Source: Plectosphaerella cucumerina (Eukaryota > Ascomycota > Sordariomycetes > Glomerellales > Plectosphaerellaceae). From it: 64,000 bases of DNA. A model generated the notes under the pieces. That model was not told the DNA's origin. It saw only the letters and a program-made list of their open reading frames with translations, and made no database searches. Positions 22,542-33,133 of the stretch are shown piece after piece. The translations under genes were made by a program, and so were the position numbers. The stretch covers positions 3,844,001 through 3,908,000 of the forward strand of contig JAGPXD010000002.1 in assembly GCA_020746995.1 (NCBI GenBank), read 5' to 3'. Each line of letters begins with the position of its first letter. Positions within the stretch are counted from its first letter, which is position 1.

Positions 22542-24347
22542 TCAAGCATCGAGCAGCATCTCCAAGTCCTGCCGCAGCTCCGTCAGCTGCTGACCAAGAC
22601 CATCCTCGCGGCTGCGGATGGCCTGGAACGAGACATCGACAACACCCGAGAACATTGAACCATCGGCACCTCCGCCGCCCATGTCCTGGCCCGGCCTCAT
22701 CGATGGGTTCGCGCCGCCCACAGCACCACGTAGCTGACCCAGGAACTCCTCAGCCAGCTGGATGGTCAGCGACATTTGCAGGCTTGGGGTGGACTCGACG
22801 GCGAAGGAGCCAACGGTCACGTCCGGGAGCTTCCAGTGACGGAGACCCAGGCGGTCGCCGGGCGCCAGCTGGGCGAGCCGCGAGTGGATGCAGCTGAAGA
22901 CCTTCTGATACATGTCCAGCAGACGCACGTAGGTCGAAAGGATGAACATGGAAGAGCCTGGATCAGCCATGCCCCGGTGCGCCTGCGTGACGTCCTGTAC
23001 GGCCTCGGCAAACTGCTGAGAGAGCTTGAACATCTCATCAACGGGGAAGGGGACGTTGCCGCCACGGGCCCTGCTGCCGTTGGAGCCACGCGAGGAGTGG
23101 CCACCGTCGACCCGTTCAAGGTGGTGGGTGAGGATGGACGAGAGCTCAAAGAGCCTCGTATTGATGTCGGATAGCCGAGGCATCCAGTGAGTTGTGGAGG
23201 GGTTGCGGGTGGAGGAGGAGGTGGAGGGTGAATTGGAAGAGGACGCCAGCGACGATTTGAGGACGATCTGGCGCGACCTCGGCTTTGTCGTTGCCTTGGT
23301 GACTCTCAGCCTGTCCGAAGACTTTTTGTGGCTCGAAGATTGTTTCTGCGACGGTGGTGGTGGCGGGGGTTGTGGGAGAGAAGCGCCTTGAGAAGGCAAA
23401 ACGGGAAGGGGTATGGATTGTGGAAGGAAGGAAGAGGTGTTCTGGTGAAGAGGCAGCTGGTGATGGTGGTGATGAAGGTGATGTTGATCCCAGGATTCAG
23501 CGGGGTGGCCGGTCGATATGAAGTGGCCGACGAGGTCGAGAGGGTGAAGGTCTGATAAATGGTGATCGAGGAGGCCGTGGGGCGGGAAGATGGCGGCAGC
23601 GGCGGCGGCAGAGTGCGAGTGAGAGTGATCGTAGCCGAAGCCGGTCATGTCGAGGACGGGCTCCATGTCGTGGGTGTGTGCGACGGCGGGGCCGGAGGAT
23701 GGCCCCTTGGGCGGCGTGAGGCCGTCGATATTAATCGAAGCTTGGGGTTCGGCGAAACCGTCAGGCTGGGTCGGGGGTCCTAGACACGGGAAAGACACTG
23801 GGGACTCACCAAAGTCGGGTGGCACGGAGCGATTGTCGCTTTCCGTCCGCTTCCGCTTTGGCGAGCGCGCGCCTCGCCGGCAGACGCCTCCCCCTTGAGC
23901 GTGAGCGTGGGCGTGAACCTGAGGTTGAGCTTGAGGGTGAGCCTGGACCTGGACCTGGGGTTGGTCCCGGCCCCGACTCTCGTGGTGCGTTCCCTCTCCC
24001 CCCTCTCCCCCTCCTGCTGCACCCACATCGTGCCCTGTCGCCCCCAGCGTCTCGTACACCACATCTCCTTCGTCTGCTGCTGCTCCTCCTCCTGCTCCTC
24101 CTCCTCCCGAAGGGTGGGCCCCTTCGGCGTCGGGCCCCTCTCCCATCAGCTCCGCGTGAGCGTCGGCGGCCGGTGTGGTCAACAGATTGTTTGCCTGTTT
24201 CCGATATCTGAGCGATGGGCTGGACTTGCACTCGGTCCGCAGGCGGACGCATCGCTCGCAGGGCTCCTCGCCGAAACGCTTGCAGCTGAGCTTCTGGTTG
24301 TGGCATCGGTCGCACGCCTTTCGGTTCGGGCAGTCGTTCATTGCCAT
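22542..24347 (-). CDS. Zn2Cys6 transcription factor with AflR-like C-terminus
   Basis: One continuous frame of 601 aa, or 578 aa if the in-frame candidate intron at 23741-23809 is removed. The binuclear zinc cluster is ACDRCHNQKLSCKRF followed by CERCVRLRTEC (residues about 11-40), with a basic tail after it. A long Gly/Pro/His/Gln-rich linker and a short SPKRKR nuclear-localisation-like patch follow. The C-terminal 180 residues, with DMYQKVFSCIHSRLAQLAPG and VGSFAVESTPSLQMSLTIQL, resemble the regulatory domain of aflatoxin-type regulators. I chose the ATG at 24347, which has A at -3; the frame upstream lacks another ATG. It is likely a pathway-specific activator, and the transporter next door is an obvious candidate target, but this is inference. 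Confidence 0.88.
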   Translation of the reverse strand: MAMNDCPNRKACDRCHNQKLSCKRFGEEPCERCVRLRTECKSSPSLRYRKQANNLLTTPAADAHAELMGEGPDAEGAHPSGGGGAGGGAAADEGDVVYETLGATGHDVGAAGGGEGGEGTHHESRGRDQPQVQVQAHPQAQPQVHAHAHAQGGGVCRRGARSPKRKRTESDNRSVPPDFGESPVSFPCLGPPTQPDGFAEPQASINIDGLTPPKGPSSGPAVAHTHDMEPVLDMTGFGYDHSHSHSAAAAAAIFPPHGLLDHHLSDLHPLDLVGHFISTGHPAESWDQHHLHHHHHQLPLHQNTSSFLPQSIPLPVLPSQGASLPQPPPPPPSQKQSSSHKKSSDRLRVTKATTKPRSRQIVLKSSLASSSNSPSTSSSTRNPSTTHWMPRLSDINTRLFELSSILTHHLERVDGGHSSRGSNGSRARGGNVPFPVDEMFKLSQQFAEAVQDVTQAHRGMADPGSSMFILSTYVRLLDMYQKVFSCIHSRLAQLAPGDRLGLRHWKLPDVTVGSFAVESTPSLQMSLTIQLAEEFLGQLRGAVGGANPSMRPGQDMGGGGADGSMFSGVVDVSFQAIRSREDGLGQQLTELRQDLEMLLDA

Positions 24348-26381
24348 GTTCGTCGTGGAGAGCCCCAAGATGGGCTCGGCTGGGTAGAGAAAAGGAAAAA
24401 GGGGGAAAGGGGGGGCGGAGGGCGACAAAAAGGCGGACACCGTCGGGCGGTATGGGATTGCTCCTTAAAAGACCAAGATCGCACCTCTCCTCCCTCTGGC
24501 GACAGGGCAAGAGGCAGGCGGGCAGAGGGGAGGGGGAGGAGAGGGGATGGCAGCCCGTTGGAGCACAAAAGGGAACCTGCCGCACCCGGGACCGCCATGC
24601 TGGGCCGGCCGTCCTCTCCGGCTCGCTCGCTCGCTCAACCGCTCGTCTAACACAGGTCACCGCATACTGCCTGCCCATAGTACCTGGGAGGGGAGAGGGG
24701 GGTATCCTTCGAGGCAGAGGGCAGCGTAACCCTGGCACGGGCAGAGCAAGGCGTGCTGTGTAAGCGGTGGTACGACCCTCGTTGTGCCCTTGGACCCGGC
24801 AGCCCGTCACCTCACTCGCCAGATCAAGAGCATCATGGGGGATGCCACGGCAGCCGATAACGCGGGCTGCCGTCGTCCAGTGGCACGCCAACCAGCGGCT
24901 CGGTCCAACGCCAGGGGGAGGGAGGGTCGTTCAGGCTTGTGTGCCGGCTAGGTGTCGAGTAAGTTTTGGGGGTTTCTTCGTGACGGCTTCTGATTATGCA
25001 ACGGCCTCGAGGACCAAGAAAGCCGCAAGCTGGACGGGCAATCGCTCGCGAGGGATATTCCGCCCCTTGCGCGGCCTGACCCAGCCTGACCCAGACAAAG
25101 TGTTTTGCCGGCTGCGTGTCGGGCACATGCGCGGACGGGACGATCGCCGCCCCCCCTGGACGCCAGGGATTCCCGGGCGGGCGGGCGTGGAAGGAGACGT
25201 GCAGGAGTTCGGGGTTCGCTTCCAGTGACCGGGTCAAGCACCTCGAACCCCTCCCCCCTCCCCCCTCGTTGCCGGTGATGGCCCCTCGCCTTCCCTTCAT
25301 GTCTCTACCCGGTGGCCCGGGTCCCACGGGTCTCAGAAGTGGCAGCTCCATGGCCAAGGACCCGGGACCTGTCCACCGGTGGTCTGGTCGATGGTCGGGG
25401 ATTTTCGAGAGCCAGGGCGAGTAACACGTTGACGTAAGGGGGGCGGCGAAGTTGGGTGTCATGCTGTGGAGGTGGACGAGGTGGATGAGGGCGGTTTTGT
25501 GTTGAGAGAGATGTGAAAGAGCCGCTTTGCTTGTGAGGAGAAGGTCCAATGGGCGTCTGACGTGTTTGAGCATGTTCTCAAGGATCTGGCAGAATCAGTC
25601 AGTATTGAGCGCCGTTTCCATGTAGAAGCCGACAGACTTGCCGACTGCCGACGAGAGAACCCCCAACAATGGGTCGAAGCAGGATGCCGCCGAGGAGGGA
25701 ACTGCATCTGCATCCACATCTGGCGCTGGGATGCAATCCCGGGAGCCGACCAACAGGACTGAAATGGCGGTCAGCATGAGGCGAGGGCTTTTGTCGGGTC
25801 TCGGGTAGAGGCATAGTGGCTGGTGGCCAAGAGACGGGGGACGGTCGCGATGACCTCGTCAGGTCTCTACCGGAGCGGGGGGATGCATCATTGTCTCATG
25901 GAAGATAGACAATGCCAATGAAGATGGCTAAACAGAACAGTCAATCTGCTGCTCAAGTGTGGAAGCGTGGTGGCCATGAGTCGATGGAGAGGTCTCGCGT
26001 CGAGCTGCTTGAGACTGAGATATTTGCCGTGTTGACGGACGGGTGATGTGCTTGGTTCAAGTTTGGTTGCACGACGTGGCGCTCGTGATTCCATGTCTTT
26101 CGTGTGCGGATAGAGGAAGGAAGGTCCAGGGAAGGAGCCCCCCTGTTGCGTCCCTCCTTCCCACTGGCAACCAGCTCCCCACCCCCCGACGACTGTCGGA
26201 TCACCGCCAACCTCAGCGATTATTCATCCCCAAAACAAGCCCTCGTATCACACTCACGTCCAGCAGTCTAGTATCCAGTCGCAGATTAAATGTATGTGCA
26301 GTTGGTATTCAGAAAATCGCTATGGTAGTCATGCATGGTATACGAGTACGCGCCCCCTCTTCTCCCCCCCGCCCGTCTCTC
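24348..26381. other. Zn2Cys6 gene promoter and 3' region of the flavohemoglobin gene
   Basis: No gene can be supported. Long frames on both strands over 24770-25570 overlap each other and have no domain. GC-rich pyrimidine tracts (for example around 25240-25270) fit leader or promoter DNA. One TACGAGTA copy is at 26341. Confidence 0.5.
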
Positions 26382-27713
26382 TTACTCATTGTCCTCGACG
26401 GAGCCGGTGCCGAACAGCTCCATCTTGATGTTCTGCCTGTCAACGCCCATGCCCTCAAGCTTGGCGCGCAGGGCGAGCATCCACGGCGCCGGCCCGCACA
26501 CGTAGTACTCGGTCCGGGGGTCGCGCAGCGCCAGGTCCTTCTCCTTGTCGAGGGCGTCGACGTCGAAGCGGCCTGCGTGATCGTACTCTTGGCCCTTGAC
26601 GTCGCCCTCGGACACGTCGTCGAGGAAGATCTGCATGTCGAGGTTGTCCTTCTCGGCGGCGCGGGCACGCACGGCCTTGTGGAAGGACATCTGGTGGCTG
26701 TTGCGCGAGGCGTGAAGCCAGCGGATGGGACGGTTGGGCGTGGCCGAGTCCGGTCCCAGGACGGTGTCGAGGATGGAGACGAGGGGAGTGACACCGACGC
26801 CGGCAGAGATGAGGACCAGAGGCGCCTCGGCCTTTGAGGCGTCGGAGACGTCGATGAAGAACTCGCCGCGGGGGATGGTCATGTCGATCTCGTCGCCGAC
26901 GTTGATCTTGTCATGGAGCATGCCCGAGATGAGACCGCCGGGGGCATCGACACCTTCAGGAGCGAGCTCGCGCTTGACGCTGATGCGGTAGGTGCCGGCG
27001 TCGGGGCCCTGGGACATGCTGTACTGGCGGGCCTGGTAGGCGCCGAGCTCGGGGACATTGAGGCGGACGCTGACGTACTGGCCAGCGCGGAAGGGCGGGA
27101 GCGGCAGCTTGCCGTCGGCAGGGGTCAGGTAGAAGCTGGTGATGGTATCGGACTCCTTCTCGCGGCGGGCGACGCGGAAAGAGCGCCAGCCGGCCCAGTC
27201 GCCCGCCTCACGGTACAGATCATCCTCGCGCTTGATGAAGACGCCGGCGAGCTGGCCGTAGGCGGCAGTCCAAGCGTCCGCGACCTCGGGGGTGAGCCCG
27301 TCGCCGAGGACGGCGCCGATGGCCTCCATGAGGTACTTGCCGACGATGTCATACTGATCGGGGGTGATGCCGAGGGAGACGTGCTTCTGGGCGATGCGCT
27401 CGACGGCGGGGCCGAGAGCCTCGAGCTTGTCGATGTAAGTGGCGTAGGCAAGGACAGAGGATGCAAGGGCCTTTGGCTGGGCGCCGGTGCGCTGGTGGGT
27501 GAGGTTGAAGACGTTGCGGAGCTCGGGGTGGGCGCCGATCATGTTCTTGTAGAAGAGGGAAGTGATGGTCTCGCCGTGCACCTGGAGGATAGGTGCCGTC
27601 GACTTGACGATCTCGGTCTGTGCGGCTGTGAGTCCCATGTTGCGAGCGGTGGTGTGGAAGTTGCAGCGTCGCAGGGGGGTCGAGAGTCTCTGGATGGTTC
27701 TGGGGGAGAACAT
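26382..27713 (-). CDS. Flavohemoglobin (nitric oxide dioxygenase), probably mitochondrial
   Basis: Intronless, 443 aa. Residues 1-25 (MFSPRTIQRLSTPLRRCNFH and on) are rich in Arg/Ser/Thr without acidic residues, like a mitochondrial presequence. The globin domain follows, with Tyr55 (B10), Gln74 (E7) and proximal His111 in QKHVSLGI. The FAD domain has YQARQYSMS, and the NAD domain has ISAGVGVTPLVSILD and YYVCGPAPWM. The enzyme converts NO and O2 to nitrate using NADPH or NADH and protects against nitrosative stress (family knowledge). A second in-frame ATG at 27638 (Met26, MGLTAAQTEIV) is where cytosolic relatives begin, so two isoforms are possible. It closes the run of five accessory-type minus-strand genes. 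Confidence 0.95.
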   Translation of the reverse strand: MFSPRTIQRLSTPLRRCNFHTTARNMGLTAAQTEIVKSTAPILQVHGETITSLFYKNMIGAHPELRNVFNLTHQRTGAQPKALASSVLAYATYIDKLEALGPAVERIAQKHVSLGITPDQYDIVGKYLMEAIGAVLGDGLTPEVADAWTAAYGQLAGVFIKREDDLYREAGDWAGWRSFRVARREKESDTITSFYLTPADGKLPLPPFRAGQYVSVRLNVPELGAYQARQYSMSQGPDAGTYRISVKRELAPEGVDAPGGLISGMLHDKINVGDEIDMTIPRGEFFIDVSDASKAEAPLVLISAGVGVTPLVSILDTVLGPDSATPNRPIRWLHASRNSHQMSFHKAVRARAAEKDNLDMQIFLDDVSEGDVKGQEYDHAGRFDVDALDKEKDLALRDPRTEYYVCGPAPWMLALRAKLEGMGVDRQNIKMELFGTGSVEDNE

Positions 27714-29804
27714 GGAGGGGAGGAAGAGGTAGAGGGGAGGGTATTGATGTGTAGTAGTGGTGATTAGGAGGCAAGTTGGTGATGATGTGTGATGGTGGTG
27801 AGAAGGGACATGTCGACGGTGAGGGGCGGTCCCTATGAACTATTTATCCTTTCTCTCTTTTCCATGATGAGGCGAGGTATGGCCAGGAAAGAGATGCCGA
27901 AGTTGGACTCCATTGTCGACAGTATCCACCCCCGGACTGGGCGTACACGCACTTCGACAGGGACGAGGTCCATCGAGAACGTCCATCGCCGAGCGGGCCC
28001 GGCGTCCGGCCCCTCCGTGTACAATGGATCAGATCACCCGAGTTTCTAGTGACCACTCACCCAAAGGTGCTAGTACGAGCATGACTGGCATATTCCTCGT
28101 ACGGGAGGCGTCGAATCTTCCCTGGGGCCACCGCAGGAGGTCGCCGGCCCCGTGTGTGCGGTGTGTGCGTGGTGCCTGATCTGAGCCTACTAGGCTAGAT
28201 CCCGGGTTCCGCAACACCTCCGTGCCGAGTGGTTCGACCCTCCGAAGATGCATCTCCGCGGCGCCGGCCGCCCGGGCCGCCCTGTCACTCTTTTCCTCAG
28301 TGTCCAGTAGTCCCCCAGACGCGACGTCATGTTTGCTGCAGCATACACATGCCCAGGGTCCCTGACAAGTTGCCCACATTGTCCCCAGATTCCGTCTGTC
28401 TCCTTGTCATCGTGGTCCTTCGCTGCAGAGAACGATCCCGCCGGCGGTATTCCACCGCAGATGCTGACGGCCGTCCTGGAGGAAAAGCAATGCCTGCTTC
28501 GATGACTGAAGACTCGATGACCCCTCCCCCGGAAATACACAATCTGTCAGGCCCTGATGCGCATCATCGCAGCGCGGCAACGCGGGAAAAAAGCGGGAAT
28601 GCGGTGGAGTTGTGTCGTGACAAACGGTGGACTGACGCCGTGAGGGCTCGGAGCTTACAAAAACTGTCGTCGGAGGATCCCGGAATAGCTTCAGCGCCTC
28701 GCCTCCCTCACACAGCGCTCGCTACCACTGCACCGCACCCAGCACGCATTGCACCCCTGACGCCTCTCGAACCATTCTCCCGCGCCAGATCCGCCCTGAC
28801 ATCGCCTGCCCGCCCAACCAGCGCTCTCACAAAAGTCAGCGCTCGGCAGATGTCACATGTTGCCCGCAGCCCGTGCCCTGCCTTTCCGGGCTCTCCTCCC
28901 AAAACCCCTGGGATTGCCTGTCCAATGCACCCTTAAATGCCGTGCCCAGTCGGCGCTCTTCAAAGCGTTACATACGCCCATTGTCCATTCCTAGCGAAAT
29001 GCCGCGAGAACATGAGCCCATCGACACCGTCTGGCCAGCTCAGCTCTAGTCAGAAACGAGTTTTTTCCCTCATCTTCCCCTATGTCATTCCGTCATCTCC
29101 TCGGATAGACGGCGAAGCGACAAAATTTCCCCTTGGCCGTGCGTGACGGACGTGATTCGACAGTCACGGCCATTCCCGGAGGTTTCTGGCGCTATTTCGT
29201 CTCCCTCCAGTCCAACACATCACAGCTTTCGATACGATTCTGCGTCTCAATGTCGGTGGATTCGGAGTCGCTCGAGCCCGACCTCAAGCGACTACACTAC
29301 CTGGGCTTGACAGCAAAGCCGCGCCGCAAAGAGAATAATAACACCCAACCCATCAAACGTAAAGCTTGTGACATCATGTCCGCGCGGCGTGAGCCTTCCT
29401 CGCCTGGCCCTCTGTCGCAATGCCTCTTGTCTCAACAAGCCCTCTGCGCAGTCCTCTTGCGCAGCAAACTCACACACGCTTCCATCCACGGAGCGTCCCA
29501 AATAATCCCATCCTGCCAGAAACCAGATCCCAAACAACCCATCCCAAGCAACCCAATCAATCCCCAGAATGCCTCGACTTCCCTCAAGCCGTGACGTGAA
29601 ACCTCGCACAATGAACAAACAGATAACAAACAAACAACAAGGCCCTCGGCCTGACGCTTCGCAGTGCTAATGCACAGAAAGCAACGCGCGCATGTGTGGG
29701 TATAATGCGAGAAGCCAATCGAACGCCCCTGAAACAATGCCGGACACCGCTCGTGTCCTCGCTCCTTTTCTCTTCTCTTCTCTCTTCATCTTCTTCTCTC
29801 TCTC
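27714..29804. other. Flavohemoglobin promoter and 3' region of the AT-hook gene
   Basis: An AT-rich TATTTATCC stretch at 27841 (ATAAATA on the minus strand) could be the flavohemoglobin TATA element. A 235-codon plus-strand frame at 28229-28936 starts with GTG, is Pro/Arg/Ser-rich and was rejected. No other gene was seen. Confidence 0.5.
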
Positions 29805-32800
29805 TCAGGTCGCCCTGGGACGGCCTCTTCCTCGTCGGATCGGCGTTCCGGTCTCGGTGAGGCCCATGCTGACATTGGATTGTTGCGCCGCTGCCCGCGT
29901 GGACCTCCTCTTGACCACTTTATCGTCCTCCACCTTGGGGATGTTCGCCGGTGCCTTGACGGCTGGCGCCTTGATAGTTCCTGCCGTCTTGGCAGCGGCT
30001 CGGACAGGTGCTTTGACCGCTGGAGTCGTCGTCGTAGTAGCAGCCTTGGCGCCGCGGGTCCGAGACACCGGAGCTGGGAGCTTCGACTTGGGCGCCGTCT
30101 TGGCCGGCACGGGGGTGGCGGGGGCCGTGGCCGATGTGGCTGCGGCCGTCGTCATAGCTGTTGCTGCAGTCGCTGCCGCGCGGGGTCTGCCACGCCTAGG
30201 CTTGGGCTTCGGTGTATCATTGGGCTCGTCCTTCATCTCGACATCCGGCTTGGTGTCGCTCTTGCTCTCGTGCTTCTTGCTCTCGCCCTTGGCCTTGCTG
30301 CTGAATACGTCGTCCTTCTCGTCGGCAGGGGCTCCAGCAATCTCATCCTCCTCATCGTCCTCCGGAACGGGGGTGCTTTCGCGGTATTGGGCCAGCGTCT
30401 CGGCCCAGCGGACGTTCTTGCCGTCTGCCTTGGTCCGCGCCGCGGCTGCGCGTGCCGCCTTTGCATCGACGACCTCCTTCCGTTCCTTCCACTTTTGACC
30501 CATGGGGTCGGCTGCGAATCGCTCGAGAACCTCCTCTGGCCAGGCGGCGTTGCCCTTGTTGGCGCGGGTGTTAGCGCGCGTCAGCGAGGCCAGGTCCTTC
30601 TCGCCGTTGCGTACGGCGCGGGCGTTGGCCGGGAGGGGTGTTGGGGGAGCCACGGGCTTCCTGTCGCGGAGGCCGCGGCGGCGCTTCGGGGAAGGCTCGG
30701 CTGCCTTTTCGTCCTCGCCATCGGCGGCCTTGCCCTCAGGGAGCTCCTCGTCACCCGGGCCATCGTCCATCTTGCGCTTGCCTGTCCTGGCCTTCACGGG
30801 GCTGGGACTGTTAGTGTCCAGCTGGCCGAGAGGCGTGCGGCCAGGCCGGGAACGGGAGATGGAGGTCCTGACGGGGGTCTCCACCTGGTCGGTGACTCTG
30901 GAGATAGCCCGAACCGGTGTGCCTGCATGGTGCTTGGGCTTCTGCGCCGACACGTTGGCAGGTTGGATAGGTGTCGAGGCTGTGGTGACGGGGTGCTGAA
31001 TAGGCGTCGAGGCTGTCACGCTGGTGTGCTGTGGATTGGCCTGGTCGGGCGTCCTGGGCGCTGCAGTCGGGGCTGGGGACATGGCACCCTTGGACTTGCC
31101 GGCCTGGTGCTTGATCATGAAACGAAGGAGGTAGTTACGGTCTTCGTTCTGAACCGGTGTCTCTTGCTTCTTGGTGGATACGGTGTCTTGCTGCTCGGTC
31201 GACTCCGCAACATCTCCGGCAGGGGTATGCACCTCATTGACCTCGAATGTGAACTGGACATCGTCCTCTGCGTCGGGTGCGGCATTCTCGGAAATTTCCT
31301 CAGGGCCCATAGAACCTCTGAAGCGGACAAGGAACTGCTGGCCCTGTTGTGTGGATTCGCCCGAAGGAGTCTCAGCAGGCCGGTTGGGAGTATTGGGCTC
31401 CATAGTCTCAGCAGTAGGAGTCTCAGGGATATCGTCTGTGCGACGAGTCGAGCCCGGCGTGGGGGCAATGGGAGACCAGTGAGCAGACATATCTTGTTCG
31501 ATTTCGAATGCGCCGACAGGTGATGACTGAGGGCGAGGAGTGGTAGCAGCGGTCTGTTGAGTGGAACCGGACGTATGAGCAAGAGGAGACCAATGAGCAG
31601 AGACATCTCGGTCGACTTCGAAGGTGCCAGTAGGCGACGACTGAGGGCGGGGAGTGGTAGTGACGGCCATTTGAGTGCCGGGCGTAGCGGCAAGCGGTGA
31701 CCAGTTGGCCGAGGCGTCTTCGTCAACATCGAGAACGCCGACGGGTGACGATTGGGGACGTGGCGTGGCTTCGGCAGTCCAGGCGGGCTGGGCCGGGACT
31801 GAAGGGTTCATCTCCTGGTGACGCTTGGGCATGACTGATGCAAAGATATCGGACTGGGTATGAAGGTCGACGTCGACGATGTCGTTCTGCGTGTCGCGGC
31901 TCGGAGTCTGGGGGGTTTGCTCGCGGCTCGCTTGGGTGATCTGGATCGTATTGGTGACAGGCTCGGGGCCGATTGGTGTGACCTGGATCTCCTCGATAGG
32001 CTCGAAGCCGGCTTGAATGGTATGGGTCTCTTCGGCAGGCTCGTTGGTAGCTTGGATGACCTCGGCATCATCGGTGGCAGGCTCGGCAACAGGCTGGATT
32101 TCCTCGACAGGCTCAGAGCTGATTGTGTTGACCTGGACGTTCTCAATCGGCTCAGCTGGGGTAGCTTGCTCCTCCGTCTCGCGGTCGGACATGCCAGAGT
32201 CGCCGTCCTCCTCCTTTTCGGCACGGCCGTCAACGTTTCGGGGCACGACAGCGGCCTTGTCGAGTTTCTCTTGGCGGGCAGCCTCGGAACTGTGCTCTGC
32301 GGCCGACGGGATGAACATCTCCATCACCATGCTGCCGTCGGCGTCTTCTTCGACAACGCTGAGCGCGAGCATGTCCCTGCGGTAGACGAGGTCGCGAGCC
32401 TTCTCGGCGGGCATGTCTCCAGGGAACTGGAGGAGATACTGGACGTCTGGGTCTGCTTTGTGGGCACGGATCCAGTTGCGCTCGTGGCCGTTAACCCGGC
32501 GCTTCGTGGCCGCCGTGTGCACGGGGGAGGCTCCGAGGAGGTGGTTGCGGAGGGAGGCTGTGGAGCGCAAAGTCAGAAGAGCCAAGCAGAACAGAGTCAA
32601 AATCACTCACCCTTGGCATCCCACAGGTCCAGCTCCAGGTCCTCAGGGAACTCGTCGAACTCTGCGACGGTGTCGTCCCCGGCCTTCGGGGACTCGAGCA
32701 TTGCCCGCTTGCGGGGCGAGGTGTGGACGGGGACCATCCGCGAGGCGACGGCGAACGCCTCCATCTGCGCCTGGTTCGTGAGCCCCGTGATCAGGGCCGA

Positions 32801-33133
32801 AGCCTCGCGAACAGGATCGCGCCGTGAGTGGCGGTTCCTGACGCGCTTCGCCCTGATCTTGAAGGTCTTCTTGGCGGGGGCGCGGCCGAAGAGGACAGAG
32901 GCGGCCGAAAAGTCAAAGTCGGCGGCAGAATGGGCCGAGGCGTCAAAGGCGCCCACGAGGTCGGGGCGCCGCAGCCCAGGACAGGGCAGGCTGTTGCCCT
33001 GGGCGGTGCCCTTTGCGACGGCGCTGTCGAGGGCGGCGGGGCCGGCCACTCGCGGTTCGGGCGCGGTGGCGGCGGCGCAAAAAAGGTTCGGCGGCGAGGC
33101 CGCGGGAGCGGAGGGATCTCCTGTTGGATCCAT
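29805..33133 (-). CDS. Large nuclear AT-hook protein with internal repeats, function unknown
   Basis: Exons 33133-32611 and 32557-29805 on the minus strand give 1091 aa; the single 53-nt intron has a GTGAGT donor. I do not recognise a named orthologue. The N-terminus has a basic block (KKTFKIRAKRVRNRHSRRD). Two AT-hook-like cores are seen in the last 200 residues: KPRRGRPRA and, at the extreme C-terminus, RRGRGRPRAT. The centre has three imperfect repeats of about 37-39 residues (TPRPQSSP...SAxWSPLAxT, DNA about 31440-31780), preceded by Glu/Pro-rich EPxEEIQ-like repeats. A conserved-looking segment near residue 180 (ASLRNHLLGASP to WIRAHKADPDVQYLLQFPGD) may be the ancestral core. The Lys/Pro/Ala-rich C-terminus resembles linker-histone tails. 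A chromatin role is likely but unproven. Confidence 0.85.

Noticed and set aside
23780..23809. 30-nt GT...CTAG intron in the Zn2Cys6 gene
   Set aside because: Too short for a fungal intron; the 69-nt alternative with a branch point is the credible one.
24767..25573. 153- and 246-codon frames on opposite strands
   Set aside because: They overlap each other, start at non-ATG codons or poor contexts, show no domain and no splice pattern; this is the upstream region of the Zn2Cys6 gene.
28210..28250. GGTTCGACCCTCC stretch resembling a tRNA T-loop
   Set aside because: The flanks do not pair as a T-arm and no A box or acceptor stem is found at the right distance.
28229..28936. 235-codon open frame on the plus strand
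   Set aside because: It begins with GTG, has no ATG in good context near the start, is Pro/Arg/Ser-rich without a domain, and lies in GC-rich DNA where other frames are open too.
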